DNA of 64,000 nt from Cocos nucifera (GCA_006176705.1 QRFJ01003355.1:124001-188000); one strand, 5' to 3'; shown: positions 45,752-58,507, numbered from the stretch's first letter. Made by a program: numbers and translations. Notes: a model not told the origin generated them from the sequence alone.

Positions 45752-47124
45752 ATGGGAGAGGGAATAGTTGGATTTAGGGTGGAAGAGTGGGATGCAAGGG
45801 TGCAACATTTGGATTTCATTGGAGCTATCATTAGAGGAGATGGAGGACCTCGTCAAATGATTTTTGGAGGTAGTGGAGCTCCTGGAGGACGAGGTTCGGT
45901 AGAGATGGAGCGGTCAGCCACGACGGTGGTGGCTAGGAGCCTTGGTCGAAGAGTGGCGATGAAGGTGGTGATCAAGGAGTTCCAACAGCAGATGGGCATG
46001 AAAGGGGAGCTGGTAAGGTACAACCTAAAGTAGGGACACCTCATGTTTCGATTCTCGGAGCTTGGAGAGAGGGATTTGGTTCTTGACCAACCTTGGGTGG
46101 TCACCAGTCAAGCCCTGGTGGTGGAGCCCTAGTGGCCGAAATTCATCCCAGTAGAAAGAGCAATCCGTTCGGTGTTGGTGTGGGTTCGACTGTCGCAGCC
46201 TTCGACAAAGCTTTCGGGGGAGTCTGTGATCCGGAGCATTCTTCGATTGGTCGGTGAGCTATTGTCGGTGGATTATTGCACGATGGAATAGATAAGACTC
46301 GACTTCACACAGGCATGCATCAAGCTTGATCTTTCCCAACCACTAAGACTGAGAGTGTTAATCAACAGAACCAGAGAGCCCTCATTGGTAGAGGTTTGTG
46401 TACAAAAACCTCGACAGTGTCTACCTCCGGTGTGGCCGATTCCATGCTCTGGCAATGTGCTCAGGAGATGGAGAAGAGGAGAGCTCGTTGGCGGGTCTTT
46501 GGTTGGAGAATGTGGTCTGAGCCAGAGGGGAGGAGACATTGGGGCCATAACTAGTTGCCGTCTGGCAATGGCTACCTGGACCGGAGGCGACCAGAGGAAT
46601 GGGAAAGAAAGGGGCTGAGTCAGCTGGGGCCTTGAGTTGGAAACTAGGGCAGGCCAACCTAGGAAAGAGCCAACTTAGGATGGCTCAGACCGAGTCGACC
46701 CGACTAGTGGATCCGATGGTTAGACCAAGCTAGCTAGCCAAGATCGTACAACGGCAATCGCTTAGGTGCAGATCGACAGCTAGATTAGTGGTGGGGGAAA
46801 CGTGGAGATTTGAGTAGGGAAGGGCACGGCGATGGGCTCGAGCCCGCACCGGTCTAGCCTGCCAATAGCTTTGACCTGATGGCACTAGGCCATGACATGG
46901 AGGAAAGCCCATGCGCGGGTGCTTGTAGGGCGGGCTCTTTAGGGCCACGAGCTGATTCAACAGATGTGGTGGAGGTGGGCTCAGGCCAGTCCAAATGCAC
47001 ATGGCCCAGCAATTTTGATGCAGGCCGAGCACTTGGAAAGCCCAAAATCAAGGAAAAAGGACCCACCAGCAATAAGAAAGGCCTGCTAAAGCCCAATAGG
47101 GCCAAGGGTAAAGCTCCAATCTAA
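45752..47124 (+). pseudogene. LINE ORF1 (DUF4283/zinc-knuckle type), decayed
   Basis: The ATG at 45752 opens MGEGIVGFRVEEWDARVQHL. After stops the frame goes on with GHLMFRFSELGERDLVLDQP, WPKFIPVERAIRSVLVWVRL, IRSILRLVGELLSVDY and DFTQACIKLDLSQPLRLRV. This is the DUF4283 pattern (xFxFxxxxDxxxVL...PW...VWVRL...DxG..ARxCVxxDL). A frameshift near 46390 leads to VYLRCGRFHALAMC, a zinc-knuckle relic that keeps the first Cys, His and last Cys. ORF1 proteins bind the element's RNA. The part after 46650 is Pro/Gly-rich with stops. Confidence 0.75.
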
Positions 47125-47468
47125 CTGGTGGGTTTGGTAGATATGTCAGCTATCTCTGGGGGCCCTGGGGTCTTCACATTCTTAGTCGAGACCCCAGGAG
47201 AAGAGAAAATGGCTGCACCTCAGATAGACACACTGGTGGACAACTTGGGTGTCCCAGTAGTGATAGGGCACTCTGAGTAGGGGCTGGTGGTTGAGACTGA
47301 GGATGATCTGAGCATGGATCATGATGAGGCAGTGGTCTGACTAAGGCATGCCATACAGTGGGAAGAAAAAGGTCAATCAACTATGGACTCGATGATAGTA
47401 GAGGTGGAGGTTGATGCTCAAACTGAGGGGCGCACTAGTGCAGATCTCTTTTCTTACTAGCTTTCCTA

Positions 47469-50400
47469 ATGAGGATATTGATTTGGAACATCTGCGGGAT
47501 AGGAAAGCCCAATGTTTGAAAAAATCATCCAGCAGCACTATCTAGATATTTTTGTGTCCTAGTTGAGACTGGCTATCGGGGATGAGCCTTACCCAAGCTA
47601 GAAGATGGATCTCACTAGTATCGAGCATCTATGCGGTTGAGTCTAGAGATCTATCAGGGGGAATCATGGTGCTATGGCGTCGAGGCTTAATTAGGATGGA
47701 TACTTTCCACATATATGAGTAGCAGGTAACTCTAGTTATCTTGGAGTAGACTGGAGGCCCTTGGCTTCTATTAGGAGTATATGTGAACAACGAGTATAGG
47801 GAGTGGAGGGTTCTTTAGTTTGAGATATCCAGGTTGGTGGAGCAGGGCCTACATTCTCTTGTTGCCGGAGATTTCAATTGTATTATGGGACCCTACAAGA
47901 AGAGGAATAGTAAGCAGTATGTAGACAATATTGACTCTAGAGAGTTTAGAAAGTTCATCAGTGACTTGGACTTGATTAACCTCGGCTACACTAAACCTAG
48001 GTTTACCTGGTGCAACAACCAGCTTAGAGGAGCTAGGGTTTGGGAGAGGGTTGATTGGGCACTTGCTATCGTCGACTAGTTCCAGTACTTTTCAGGACAC
48101 CAGGTGCAACATCTTTCAAGGATCGCTTCGGACCACTGCTTGCTTCTCATCACCACCGATGGCCTATGCATGCCTAGGGCGCTATTCAGATTTGAAAAAT
48201 TTTGGACATTCTATCCTAGATCACGGGTCCTGATCAAGGAGGTATGGAGGATGTCGATCCATGGTGATGTGAGATATCGGCTGACCAAGAGGCTCGAGCT
48301 GGCAAGACACGGGCTCATTCGATGGAACTATCTTGAGGTTGGTGACATCTTTAGATAGATCAAGGGGATGGAGTATGACATTGCGAAGTTTCAGAAAAGA
48401 AAGGATCAGGATGGGGGCCTTTAGGAGCCTGACCTGAGAGAGCTACTAATCGCATCAGACAGTTGAAGAAGAGCGATGGTAAAGTGGTGGAGGACAATGA
48501 TAAAATTAGGAACCAAATCTTATAATTCATCAGTTTATGCTGGACCGCTCTCTTGGATCAAGATGCTCTACTCCAGGGGTTCCACTCTGCTTGTAGTATC
48601 TCTTAGGAGGATAATGAGGTTCTGACTCGTCCGGTGTCAGTTGAGAAGGTGCAGGATACCCTCTAGTCCCTCGAGAAGGATAAGGCCCTAGGGTTGAATG
48701 GCTTCCCCCCTCTCTTCTTTTGTCATTTCTGGTCGATCATCGAAGGCGAGGTGATTGAGGTGGTGTAGGTGATCTTTGAGTCCAAAGATATTCCCAAGTA
48801 GTGGAAGAAGATGTTGATCACCCTCATTCCAAAGAGACCTGATGCATCAATTTTGAACACTTCAGGTCAATTAGCCTTCGTACCACTCTACAAAGTATGT
48901 GCAAGGGTTTTGGTTGAACGACTAAAGCTAGTTATCCCATGCTTGATTAGCTAGGAGTAGAATGCATTTGTTAGTGACCACTCCAATAATATCTTGCTTG
49001 CTCAGGAGTTTATGGATGACATGCGGCGTGCCACCGTTCGTCAGAGCTTGATGGTAATCAAGCTGGACATGGAGCAAACTTATGACCGCATAAGCTGGTG
49101 GTTTCTACATTAGACACTCCATGAGTTTGGCTTCTAGGATAGATAGATTGACTAAATTATGGACTGTGTGGAGGCTCTGAGTTATACCATCCTTATTAAT
49201 GGCTTTCTAATGGAGCTCTTCCACTCGACGGATGGTCTTCATCAAGGGTACCCTCTCTCATCTACTTGTTTATTTCATGCATTGATGCTCTTTCTTATGC
49301 TCTTCAGACAACGGTTCAGGAGGCTGAGCTAGAGCCCTACTGGCCTGCCCTTGGGATTCAGTAGCTCTTGCACCTCCTTTTTGCAGATGATTGCTTGCTT
49401 ATTAGTCAGATTTTGGTCTATAATATGAGGTACTTTGCGATTATTATTGAGGCTTATTGTCGGGCCTCTTGCCAACTTATGAACCTGTAGAAGTCCACTA
49501 ACATCTTCAGCCCCAATACGAAGGTTCAGGTGAAGTAAATGATTCGGTATAGATTAGAGATCCCTGAGCAAACTGGGATCCTGATCTATCTGGGGCTCCC
49601 TATCATGGGGCAGAAACTTCGAAGGACTGATTGTAGGCCTATGGAGTAGTAGGTTTAGGATCACCTTAAGAGCTGGCAAGCCAATGCCCTCTCTATGATG
49701 GAAGGACTACTCTTGTGAGATCAATCCTGAGTTTCATTCCGATTTACCTCTTGGCAAATACTATTATGCCATGCTCTTATCTTAGGAGCCTGAAACAGCA
49801 ATTCTGCAACTTCCTCTGGAGCTTTAGACATGGCGGCCATAGTCTTCACCTGCTATCCCAAAAGGTAGTCTGCTCGTCGATACAGGATGGGGGCCTAGGC
49901 CCACCTATATAGGATGGGGCTTGGGGATCTAGTCCTTATTGGATAAGAGGGAGGCAATGATTGCCAGGAATGTAGCCAAATTTCTCATTCAACCTAACTA
50001 ATTGTAGATCAGGGTGATGAGGGCTCAGTATGGGGCTTGGAGCCAGGGGTCTCAAATTTATATGGATCGTAGTTGCTCCTTCATCTAGAAGGAGATATGT
50101 AGCTGCACCTCTATAGTCATGGCCCAGATCAGATGGCTGATTGGTGATGGAGCTATTATGAGCCAGGATGCTTGGATCTCCAGCCTTCCCCTCTCACAGT
50201 GACTGACTTACATCAGCATTGAGGTGGGCGATGATATGCGAGTCTGTGATTTGATCATTAATAAAGGTAGGGGTTGGAGTCCTCAAGAGGTCATCCATCT
50301 CTTTGGTGATCAGCTTGTTGATAGGATTCTTGTTATCCCTATCCCTATTCACTGAAGCTATGATTTGAGGGTGTGAGGCCAATCCTGCTGCCCTAGGGTC

Positions 50401-51146
50401 TTGCGAGGGATCTTGTTACAATGAGTAGGTCGGTGCTAGAGAGGAGGATCGAGGCAACTTGGATATGACGAGTGGCTGTCCATTCTAGGGTCAACTCTTC
50501 TTATGAAAGGTTGCCTAAGATCGGTTGCCAACCTAAACTCTTCTCAGGAACATAGGCATAGAGCTCCCGGTTGCCTATCCGATCTATGGGCTAGAGGAGG
50601 AGTCGATGAAGCATGCCCTACTTCAATGTCCAAGAGCTTGCTTGATTCGAGGGATGGCAAGTGGCCTGCCTTGCAGGACAACCAGTGGCTCCTAGCTCTT
50701 TTCATTCTTGGATGCGATCCATTGGAGCACATCTGAGCGCTAGGTTGTTGGCTATTAGGGGCTCACCTCTTTTTGAGCCATTGGTCCTAGGTGCGAAGCT
50801 CCATGCTGCCTGGAGGGGCATTATTTATGTGCATCAGGAGCTACGGGCGGAAAGGATCTTCATTAAGGATGACTTAGTCATGGTCATTGGCTGGATCCAT
50901 GACGAGATGAATCATCTTGATATTCATCCATTGCTTCATGACATTTGGAGATCTCTCAGCCATTCTATCATGATGGCTATTCGACATGTGTTCTAGAAGA
51001 TGAACAGTGCCATGGATTCAGTTGCTTCCTTCATTGCTGATCATACTGGAGACTAGATTTGGTGTGAAGGTGACGATTGTCTAAGGGCCTTATATGATAT
51101 CGTATATTCTGATTTTCTAGACTGCACTCGTATTAGATTGGTGTGA
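47469..51146 (+). pseudogene. LINE ORF2: endonuclease, reverse transcriptase, RNase H
   Basis: ATG 47469 starts MRILIWNICGIGKPN, the N-terminal Asn motif of L1 endonucleases. VAGDFNCIMGP (about 47861) and the 48000-48140 text (RFTWCNNQLRGARVWERVDW, SDHCLLL) complete the nuclease motifs. Reverse transcriptase blocks: LYKVCARVLVERLK, FVSDHSNNILLAQEFM, VIKLDMEQTYDRISW, GLHQGYPLSS (in place of RQGCPLSP) and the catalytic FADDCLLISQ at about 49381-49410. A zf-RVT-like region lies near 50400-50640. From 50690, LGAKLHAAWRGIIYVHQ-like, WIHDEMNHLDIHPLLHDI and SVASFIADHTGD fit an RVT_3 RNase H. Many TAG stops and several frameshifts occur. The protein would nick target DNA and copy RNA in place. Confidence 0.88.
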
Positions 51147-51171
51147 TTGTCTGATTACACCCAAAAGAAAA

Positions 51172-51189
51172 AGAGATTTTGAAGAGCAG
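51172..51189. other. Right target-site duplication of LINE
   Basis: Identical to 45545-45562. Confidence 0.9.
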
Positions 51190-52033
51190 GATTTAATTAG
51201 ATTCCTTAGCGATTCCCAAATGTCTACTGATAAAATGTCTGGTTAGTGGTTTTTGCTATTTGCTGCATGGAGCCGATCATCAATATTCATAATTAAGCAA
51301 TATCCATAAAAAAAAAATAATAAATTTGAAGTCATGAAATTTGTAACACAAATTATTTTTCAAACACATTGATGCAGACTTTGCATAGATATCCACTTTG
51401 TCATAAAAAATGCTTTCCTCCAAACTTATTTGATCCCTTCATGTATTGCATCGATCTTAATCATCTTCGTTGGGCATCCTGCCTCAAGGTAGAGAATTAG
51501 TTGGTTTTGTAAGATAAAGTTTAGAGAAATATAATATTTAGCTTTAACCTAGAAAATTAGAAGAACTTCTTTGCTGTCTTCCTTCCATCTAGGTTTGTTC
51601 AACATGCCACTAAGCTGTAGAATCTAAAGATTTATTTGGTTGGGGTTTATGGATACTTTGACAATTTATGAGGATCATTTATATGAAAACATGATTTCGA
51701 GTGTAAATAAATTTTATTATATTTGATTGATTGAAAAATTACTTCAAAACATAATATTAAAAAAATTATTATATTTGATTAGAGATAATTTTATTTGAAA
51801 ATATTATAAAATTTTTAATAATGATATTGAATTAGCAATTCAAATATAATATTTTTTTCAATTTATTTATTGATCACTTATGGCCCATTTGCATAAATAC
51901 TATCTATATTAGTTATTTTAAATATTAAAATATATTTATAAAAAATAATAAATATTTTTAAATTAATAATATATATATATTAAAAAATATTTTTATTTAT
52001 AAATCAATATATTAATATATTTATAATATATTA
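51190..52033. other. AT-rich intergenic DNA
   Basis: Almost only A and T from 51670 to 52033. No gene seen. Confidence 0.6.
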
Positions 52034-52190
52034 ATATAATTAATTAATATAATATTAATATAATATAAGTGAGGATGTCTTTATTTAAAATATAATAATA
52101 ATTTTTTTATTCACTCTCTACCCAACTTGGTAATATATTATGAGATTTAATTTTCTATATTGGGTTTGGGTTGTATGCACCTTTGGTCCT
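52034..52190. repeat. Direct repeat, left copy (157 bp), flanking Copia-3
   Basis: Same text and orientation as 60361-60519, from ATATAATTAATTAATATAAT to TGGTCCT, with only a handful of differences. The next base begins the copia LTR-like region. Confidence 0.85.
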
Positions 52191-54555
52191 GAAGGAAAAA
52201 ATCTTATTTTTTGAGTCAGATTCATTCAGATCTGATTGGATCAAGAGGAATATTTCAAAAATATTTTCTCTAAGATTCTAATCAGATTTGAGACTCTTCA
52301 GATCTAATCTTATTGATTTGATAAAATAAAATAAAATAAAAATTAAATTAAATTTAATTTAATTATATCTTTATTTTGGATAATCCAATTATCCTATAAT
52401 GATCTCGATGTTTGCCTGAGGTTCTGGATATAGTTACGCAAGCGCTTGATCTCTACCGGTATCCATTCGGATAGAATTTGGAGATCTTCTTCTTCTCAAT
52501 CAATCCTCCAAAAATCAGATCTAGATCTGATCTTGAAGATCTTCAAAAATTCTTTTAAAGAACAACCATTGTCTCTTGCAGTAGTGCTGCCTTCTTCCTT
52601 TCCTGTCTTCTTTCACTTGCTTGGATTGCACCTAACTCGTGCCCAAAACCTCTTGGGCATAGAGAGGAGAGAGAGAGGACCAGATGATGGCATGGAGAAG
52701 GAGAAAGAAAAGCTTTATGGCATGGGCTAAAGGCAGAAGCTTTTTATTCTAGGCGCAGATAGGATTTATATAGATCCTGCTACGCCATGCAGTGCCATAT
52801 CATCCCGGTCTTTTATGCAAGCAGATCTAAATCTGATTAGTGAGATGACATCATCTGATCTAATCAGATTAAAGTCCCTCAAAACTCTTCTTAGGTGGCA
52901 CCAAGACTGGGTCAAATAAGTCTTCTTGGCGCCATCTAGTTTGATTTTTTGAAGCAACTGGAGTCCTATTTGTATGGGACTCCAAATCTTATCCTCATGG
53001 AGCGCACGCCTAACATCTAGTTTGATTTTCTAAAGCAATTGGAGTCCTATCTGTACGGGACTCCAAATCTTATCCTCATGGAGCGCATGCCTCCCTAGGC
53101 ATGCGCCTCTTGCCTGTCTGCTTTTTAGCAGGGGGACAAGACCCTAGGTTCTCTCCTATGAGTGCATGATATATGGACAGATGTCTAAGTGTCAAAGATC
53201 AATATTTGACTAAAGTCCAAAGATGAGATTTTGCAGGTGACGAAAAATGGCTGGTGTAGTCTCAAATTTATTTCATAAATTAAGATAATCTATTTTTGAC
53301 TTGGACAAGCTCCAGTCAGACCAAGTAAAGATTTCTGAGTGAGTCCAAATATATTTGGCTCGGTTGAGATAAGTTTCAATGATTGTTAAAGGACAACATT
53401 AGGCTCAATCGTGTGCTAGCACGATTTTTTTGAACCTAATTGAATCTTATTCAAATCAATTGAACTGGGTTAATCCAATTGATGATATCTAGATCCAAAT
53501 CCTTGTTTGTGTGATCTAATTAGGTTCAGTTTCGTATGGTAATGGGATATGTCATTATCTCTATCATCGACATCATCGAAATACCTTTCGATGGATTAAA
53601 ATTTTTCTGATTCAGACAACTAGTATGATCGATCATCCAAATTATTTTAATTGCTCCCAAAATCCACCAATGATACCTAGCAGCATATGGTGGCAACCCA
53701 TCAAAACTAAAAGCGAACATCTCGATGCAGTTTTCTGTGTGATTAAGTTTCTCTATCTTTAGCCCCGATCGGATTAGAGTTAAGGTGATCTCGTCAAATC
53801 CTAATATCCGTTATATGAATTAATCATTCGATTCAAGTCCAATATGAAAATCCTAATAGAAACTCTTTTTATTATTTCACTCTGCCATGGCCATGGGCTT
53901 ATGGACTTGATTCTCATGATCATCATAAAGGTGCTCCTCTTCTACCAAGGTAGATAGATTTCTTATTGGTGCAATCTAATTTCTACAATGAACATGTATA
54001 ACCAACATACACCTCATGATTCCGAATGGCTAGAAGATCGAGTTATGGTGTAGTCAAACTATAACACCCTCAAGGTGAACTGCCGATGCACCTCAGGTCA
54101 AAGAATCAGACACACCACTGCAGCTTCGAGCTAGTCATTGATTAGAAGATAGACTTCCTCATGACTGCTCGAGGTGGTCACGCTCAGTACCCTCATTCTC
54201 TAACGAATATCTATACTCTCGCTTCGATGTCTCTACACCGTAGACTCAAGACTCATCTATCCTAAAGAAGCGATCATACACTAATCTTTCGGATCAATCA
54301 CCATCCTCATGATGATCCTATGGTCGAAAATATTTTATGAGTTAATAATAAAAATTCATGTCTTAAATTTTCAACTCTTGAAAATATGAACTATCATTGT
54401 CATTAACTCAAGGAATGTATCACAGACACTTTTAAATATATATTATTATAAAAAATAATTTATTTTATTATTTATAGTTAAAATTATAATTTTGCTCTTA
54501 GAAGTATATTACAAGTGTCAGCCAATCTGGCTTCAAGGGCATACATATCTAACAA
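52190..54555 (-). repeat. Copia-3 3' LTR (about 2.3 kb), limits approximate
   Basis: Inferred from TGTTAGATATG on the - strand at 54555, 45-70 bp after the RNase H stop and flanking text. A promoter-like TATATAAATCC lies on the - strand near 52763-52773. The left limit TG/CA at 52190 is set by the flanking repeat. Includes a two-unit 81-bp tandem repeat. Confidence 0.5.
52933..53094. repeat. Two-unit tandem repeat of about 81 bp
   Basis: CATCTAGTTTGATTTT...CTCATGGAGCGCACGCC occurs twice in a row with a few differences, inside the Copia-3 LTR. Confidence 0.85.
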
Positions 54556-54625
54556 ACTTTCATTTATCCTAAAGCCAATTGATTACAAATCTAAGTTCCA
54601 TCTTCTCAAGATGGGCTTCGATCTT

Positions 54626-55125
54626 CTACTTGCCCAATGACTTTATTAGTGGGTCTGCCGTATTGTCTGCGGAGTCGACTCTCTTGACCTCGACATAATC
54701 TTTCTCGAGGTAATCATGGATGAGGTGGTATCTCCACTCGATGTGCTTGAATTTTTGATGAGATCTCAACTTCTTAGCTAGGGCTATGGCACCATTATTA
54801 TCGCAGTACAGAAGAATGGTATCTGATGGCATCACTCCAATCTCTGCAGTGAATTTTTTATACCAGAATGCCTCCTTCATAGCTTCTGATGCAACGATGT
54901 ACTCTACTTCCATGATGGAATTTGCTATTATTGTCTACTTGGAACTCTTTCAACTGATAGCACCACCATTACACATAAATGGACTTTCAGATGTCGACTT
55001 TCGATCATCTATATTGGATATAAAATCCGAGTCTGTATACCCTTGGACTTGGAGTTCTCCATTACCAAAAATCAACAACATATCCTTAGTTCTTCTTAAG
55101 TACTTAAGGATACATTTCATAGAAG
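54626..55125 (-). pseudogene. Copia-3 RNase H domain
   Basis: Reads GYTDSDF (about 55015) with a catalytic Asp, then MEVEYIVASEAMKEAFWYKK and LLYCDNNGAIALAKK, then HIEWRYHLIHDYLEKDYVEV and TADPLIKSLGK before the stop at 54626. D-E-D residues are visible. It degrades the RNA strand after cDNA synthesis. The end TKPL-like motif is typical for copia Pol C-termini. Confidence 0.85.
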
Positions 55126-55126
55126 T

Positions 55127-55807
55127 TCAGTATTCTTCATCTGGATTTGACTGATATTTGCTCGTGACACTCACAGTATGGGCTATATCAGGTCGTGTAC
55201 ATAACATGACATATATGAGGCTCCCTATTGCTGAAGCATAAGGGATCTTGCCCATGCATTCAATCTCCTCAGATATGTTGGGACATATTTTCTTGAAGAG
55301 ATGAATGCCATGTCTGAAGGATACCAATCCTCTCTTAGAGTTTTTCATGCTAAACCTCTTTAACAATTCCTCTATGTACATCTTCTGTGAAAGACCTAGC
55401 ATCCTATTCGGTCTAACTCTATAGACCTTAATTCCTAGAATGAAGAATGTTTCTCCTAGATCTTTCATGGAGAATTCTTTAGATAACCATATTTTAACTA
55501 TGGTCAACATAAAAATATCATTTCTAATAAGGAGGATATCATCCATATACAATACGAGGAAGACAATAGCACTTCTACTGACCTTTTTCAAAATACATGA
55601 TTCCTCCTCATTCTTGATGAAATCAAATAATTTGATCACATCATTAAAACAAGTATTCCAGCTCCGAGATGTTTGCTTAAGTCCATATATGGATCTTTGC
55701 AACTTGCATACTTTGTGATCAGCATCACTGAATGTGAAACCTAGCAACTGTTCCATATAGATATCTTTCTTAAGGTATTCATTTAAGAACACTATTTTTA
55801 CGTCCAT
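55127..55807 (-). pseudogene. Copia-3 reverse transcriptase
   Basis: 226 open codons: MDVKIVFLNEYLKKDIYMEQ (family: MDVKTAFLNG), VCKLQRSIYGLKQTSRSWN, the catalytic box LYMDDILLI at about 55560-55534, FSMKDLGETFFILGIKV, LSQKMYIEELLKRF and CTRPDIAHTVS. The active-site Asp pair is kept. The N-terminal part (55808-56200) has stops, for instance a TAA-type break just before MDVK. It belongs to the same polyprotein as its neighbours. Confidence 0.9.
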
Positions 55808-56205
55808 TTATCATATTTCATAATCGAAATAGGCTGCAACAGCAAGCAATGTGCGGATAAATTTTAGCATAGCTACTGATGAAAAGATATCCTGATAGTC
55901 AATGCCTTCACGCTGACTATACCCTTTTGCCACTAATCTAGCTTTGAATGTCTCCACATTCTCATCTACACCAATCTTTCTCTTGTAGATCTATTTATAC
56001 ATAAAAGGTACTATACCTTTAGGTGGATCTATCAAGGTCCAGACTTGGTTTGAGTGCATCGAGTCAATTTTTGACTTCATTGCCTCTAATCATTTTTCGG
56101 AGTCGATATCCGATATCATCTCGTCATAGATTTTGGAATCAGGATCATCACCATGAACCTCATTACCTACGAAAAATATTTTCTCTACTTTCTCTGAAAT
56201 AGTAC

Positions 56206-57095
56206 CTAAGTACCTCTCAGATGGATGAAAAATCCTTTTCGATCTATGAGGTGGAGGAGGTAGTGATTATATTGGCTCAACCTGATTTGGTTCCATAGGA
56301 TCCTTAGCTCATTGCTCTTGTGAGACTTTCTCCTCGAGCTTGATCTGCTTTCCAATACTGCTATCTTGAATAAATTATTTTTCAAGAAAAATACATGCCA
56401 ACTCACAATCATATTGTAGTCTTCTAAAATATAGAAATAATATCCTAATGACTCTTTAAGATATCCAATAAATCGAGCTCTAAATGACCTATAGCCTAAC
56501 TTGTTCGCTTGTTGTCTTTTGACATGAGTCGGACAATCCCAAATTTTAAGATGACTCAGACTTGATTTCTTACCATGCCATATCTCATACGGTGTGGTAG
56601 GAACGGTTTTAGAGAAAATTTTATTCAATAAATATATAGTAGTTAACAGACTATGTCCCTAAAGAAAATCAGAAAGGTCTGTAAAGCTCATCATGGATCG
56701 AACCATATCTAATAGGGTCTGATTCCTCCATTCTGAAACTCCATTGAGTTGAGATATTCTAGGTGGAGTCCATTAAGAGACTATGCCATTTTGCTTGAGA
56801 TAGTTCAAAAATTTTTAACTAAGGTATTCACCTCCTCGATCTGATTGAAGAATCTTAATGGGCTTTTTAGTTTGCTTTTTAACTTCATGTCTGAATTACT
56901 GAACTTTTCAAAGGCTTTAGACTTATGTCTCATAAGATACACGTACCCATATCGAGATAAATCATCGATAAAGATTATGAAGTAGTCAAAGTTTCCTCTA
57001 ACCGGCACATCAAATGGACTGCACATATCAGTATGTATTAGGACAAGTAGATCTGTGGCTCTTTTCTCATGTCCTACAAAAGAAAGCTTAGTCAT
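56206..57095 (-). pseudogene. Copia-3 integrase
   Basis: 57095-56805 reads LVLIHTDMCSPFDVPVRG and YFIIFIDDLSRYGYVYLMRH, with the D,D of the D,D35E core. 56628-56206 gives TPYEIWHGKKSSLSHLKIWD and GYRSFRARFIGYLKESLGYY, the GKGKVG-free C-terminal part of copia integrases. Stops and a frame break lie between (56630-56800). It inserts the cDNA into the host chromosome in the family. Confidence 0.85.
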
Positions 57096-57388
57096 TTTGC
57101 CATGAAGATATGATTCATAAATTGGATATGACTTAATAATCTAATTTTCTCTAATTTATTAATCATATCTTTTGCTATATGACCTAGCCTTAGGTACCAT
57201 AGATACCTATCATTTGGACTATCTCTGGATCATTTTGATGTTATGGCATTCACATTTTGCTCGATATTAAAGACAGATACATCAATATGTAACTGGTAGA
57301 GACTGTTAATGAGGAAACCACTTGCAATTTTATTTTTTTCATAAAGAATATTACAATGGTCCTTAAGAAAATTAATTATATAGCCTTC

Positions 57389-57673
57389 TTATGCTAAACA
57401 TAAAATAGAAATCAAATTTCTACTTGCAGCAGGCATATAATAACAATCTCTAAGTACTAAATCTAAGTCAGATGATAGTCGAAGAGGATAGGTTCTCACG
57501 ACCACAGCAGCAATCCTTGCTCCATTTTCGATGCGTAGGATCATCTCACCATCCCTTAGCCTCCTGCTATGCTCAAGATCCTGCATGAAAGTGCACAAAT
57601 GAGCACTAGAACCAGAGTCAAGCATCCAACTGGATGTAGAAAAAATTATAAGATTAGATTCAATAACGAGCAT
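57389..57673 (-). pseudogene. Copia-3 protease
   Basis: WMLDSGSSAHLCTFMQDL has the aspartic-protease D-S-G. It is followed by LVLRDCYYMPAASRNLISI. The region then runs into a damaged GAG_pre-integrase stretch (57100-57380) with Leu-rich remains and stops. Confidence 0.85.
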
Positions 57674-57689
57674 ACCTTCAGAAGGATAT

Positions 57690-58507
57690 GTCTCCTTATT
57701 TTTCAGGATGGCCAGGTATGTAGGACAGTTCTGCTTTCAGTGGCCGTCAGTATTATAATGAAAATACTTTTCTTTGTTAGTGGCCTTCTTTTTTAGCTCT
57801 GCCTTCTTTTTCTTTCCTTCTTCCACCTTCTATTTTTTCATAGACTTCTTCTTTTCAAAAAATTTTCTTTTGGAAGAAGTCTGTTCCATAGCAAGTACTG
57901 AGCCTTTAGAATCTTTCATAGAAAGCTCAGCAGTAACCAGCATATTCATAAGCTCGGTCAGAGTATTCTGAAGTTTATGCATATGATAGTTCATGATGAA
58001 CTGCCCATATGCATCAGTCAAGGATTGTAGAATTATATCATTCTGCAGATTCTGGTCTAACTTCACTCCGAGCTTCTCAAACATTTTCAAGTCCTTGATT
58101 ATCATCAGACAATGATCTTGGACTGATTGTCCATCACGTATTTTAGCCTTAAACAGTCGTTTAGTAACCTAATATTTGGTTACGCGACTCTGTTCACCAA
58201 ACAACTCTTACAGATAAGCCAATATTTGACGGATAGTCTTGATATCTTCATGTTGATGCTAAAGCTCATCAGACATCGAGCCCAACATGTAATATTTGAT
58301 CTTATTATCTTCTTCCATCCATTTGTCAAGAGATGCTCTCTGTTCAGCGGACGGACGAGCCGATAAGATGAAGGAATTTTGGTCCAATACATGAGTCAAC
58401 TTCTCGGAACCTAAAATAATTTTAAAATTTTGGAGCCAATCCTTGTAATTGGGTCCGATCAGTCTATGAGTGTCCAAGATATGGGCTAGTGGGTTGGATG
58501 CAGACAT
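57690..58507 (-). pseudogene. Copia-3 gag (UBN2 type) with damaged zinc knuckle
   Basis: ATG at 58507: MSASNPLAHILDTHRLIGPN, YKDWLQNFKIILGSEKLTHV; the product binds RNA and builds the particle. After a frame break, LKMFEKLGVKLDQNLQNDII and FIMNYHMHKLQNTLTELMNM continue (58105-57830). The zinc-knuckle place reads YFHYNTDGH*KQNC at about 57770-57730: both first cysteines are Tyr and a Trp is a stop, all single G-to-A changes from the family form. Confidence 0.85.

Larger units (their letters stand above)
45563..51171 (+). mobile_element. L1-type LINE, full length by its target-site duplication, inactive
   Basis: A perfect 18-bp duplication brackets 5609 bp. Inside are, in order, an ORF1 with zinc knuckle, an apurinic-type endonuclease, a reverse transcriptase and a C-terminal RNase H-like domain, all on the + strand. 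The 3' end is a short A-rich tail (CCAAAAGAAAA). This is the plant L1 clade layout with an acquired RNase H. Stops and frameshifts are spread through both ORFs, so it cannot retrotranspose, but the exact target duplication suggests it is not very ancient. Confidence 0.93.
52190..58507 (-). mobile_element. Copia-3, reverse-strand Ty1-copia retrotransposon, 5' LTR not recognised
   Basis: On the - strand, gag, protease, integrase, reverse transcriptase and RNase H follow in copia order from 58507 to 54626. The 3' LTR seems to start TGTTAGATATGTATGCC at 54555 and run to about 52190. No matching LTR is seen right of gag up to 60360, nor a standard tRNA-Met primer site. Left and right flanks are two copies of a 157-bp sequence (52034-52190, 60361-60519). 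The coding region is one of the better preserved in the window but has stops. Confidence 0.8.
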
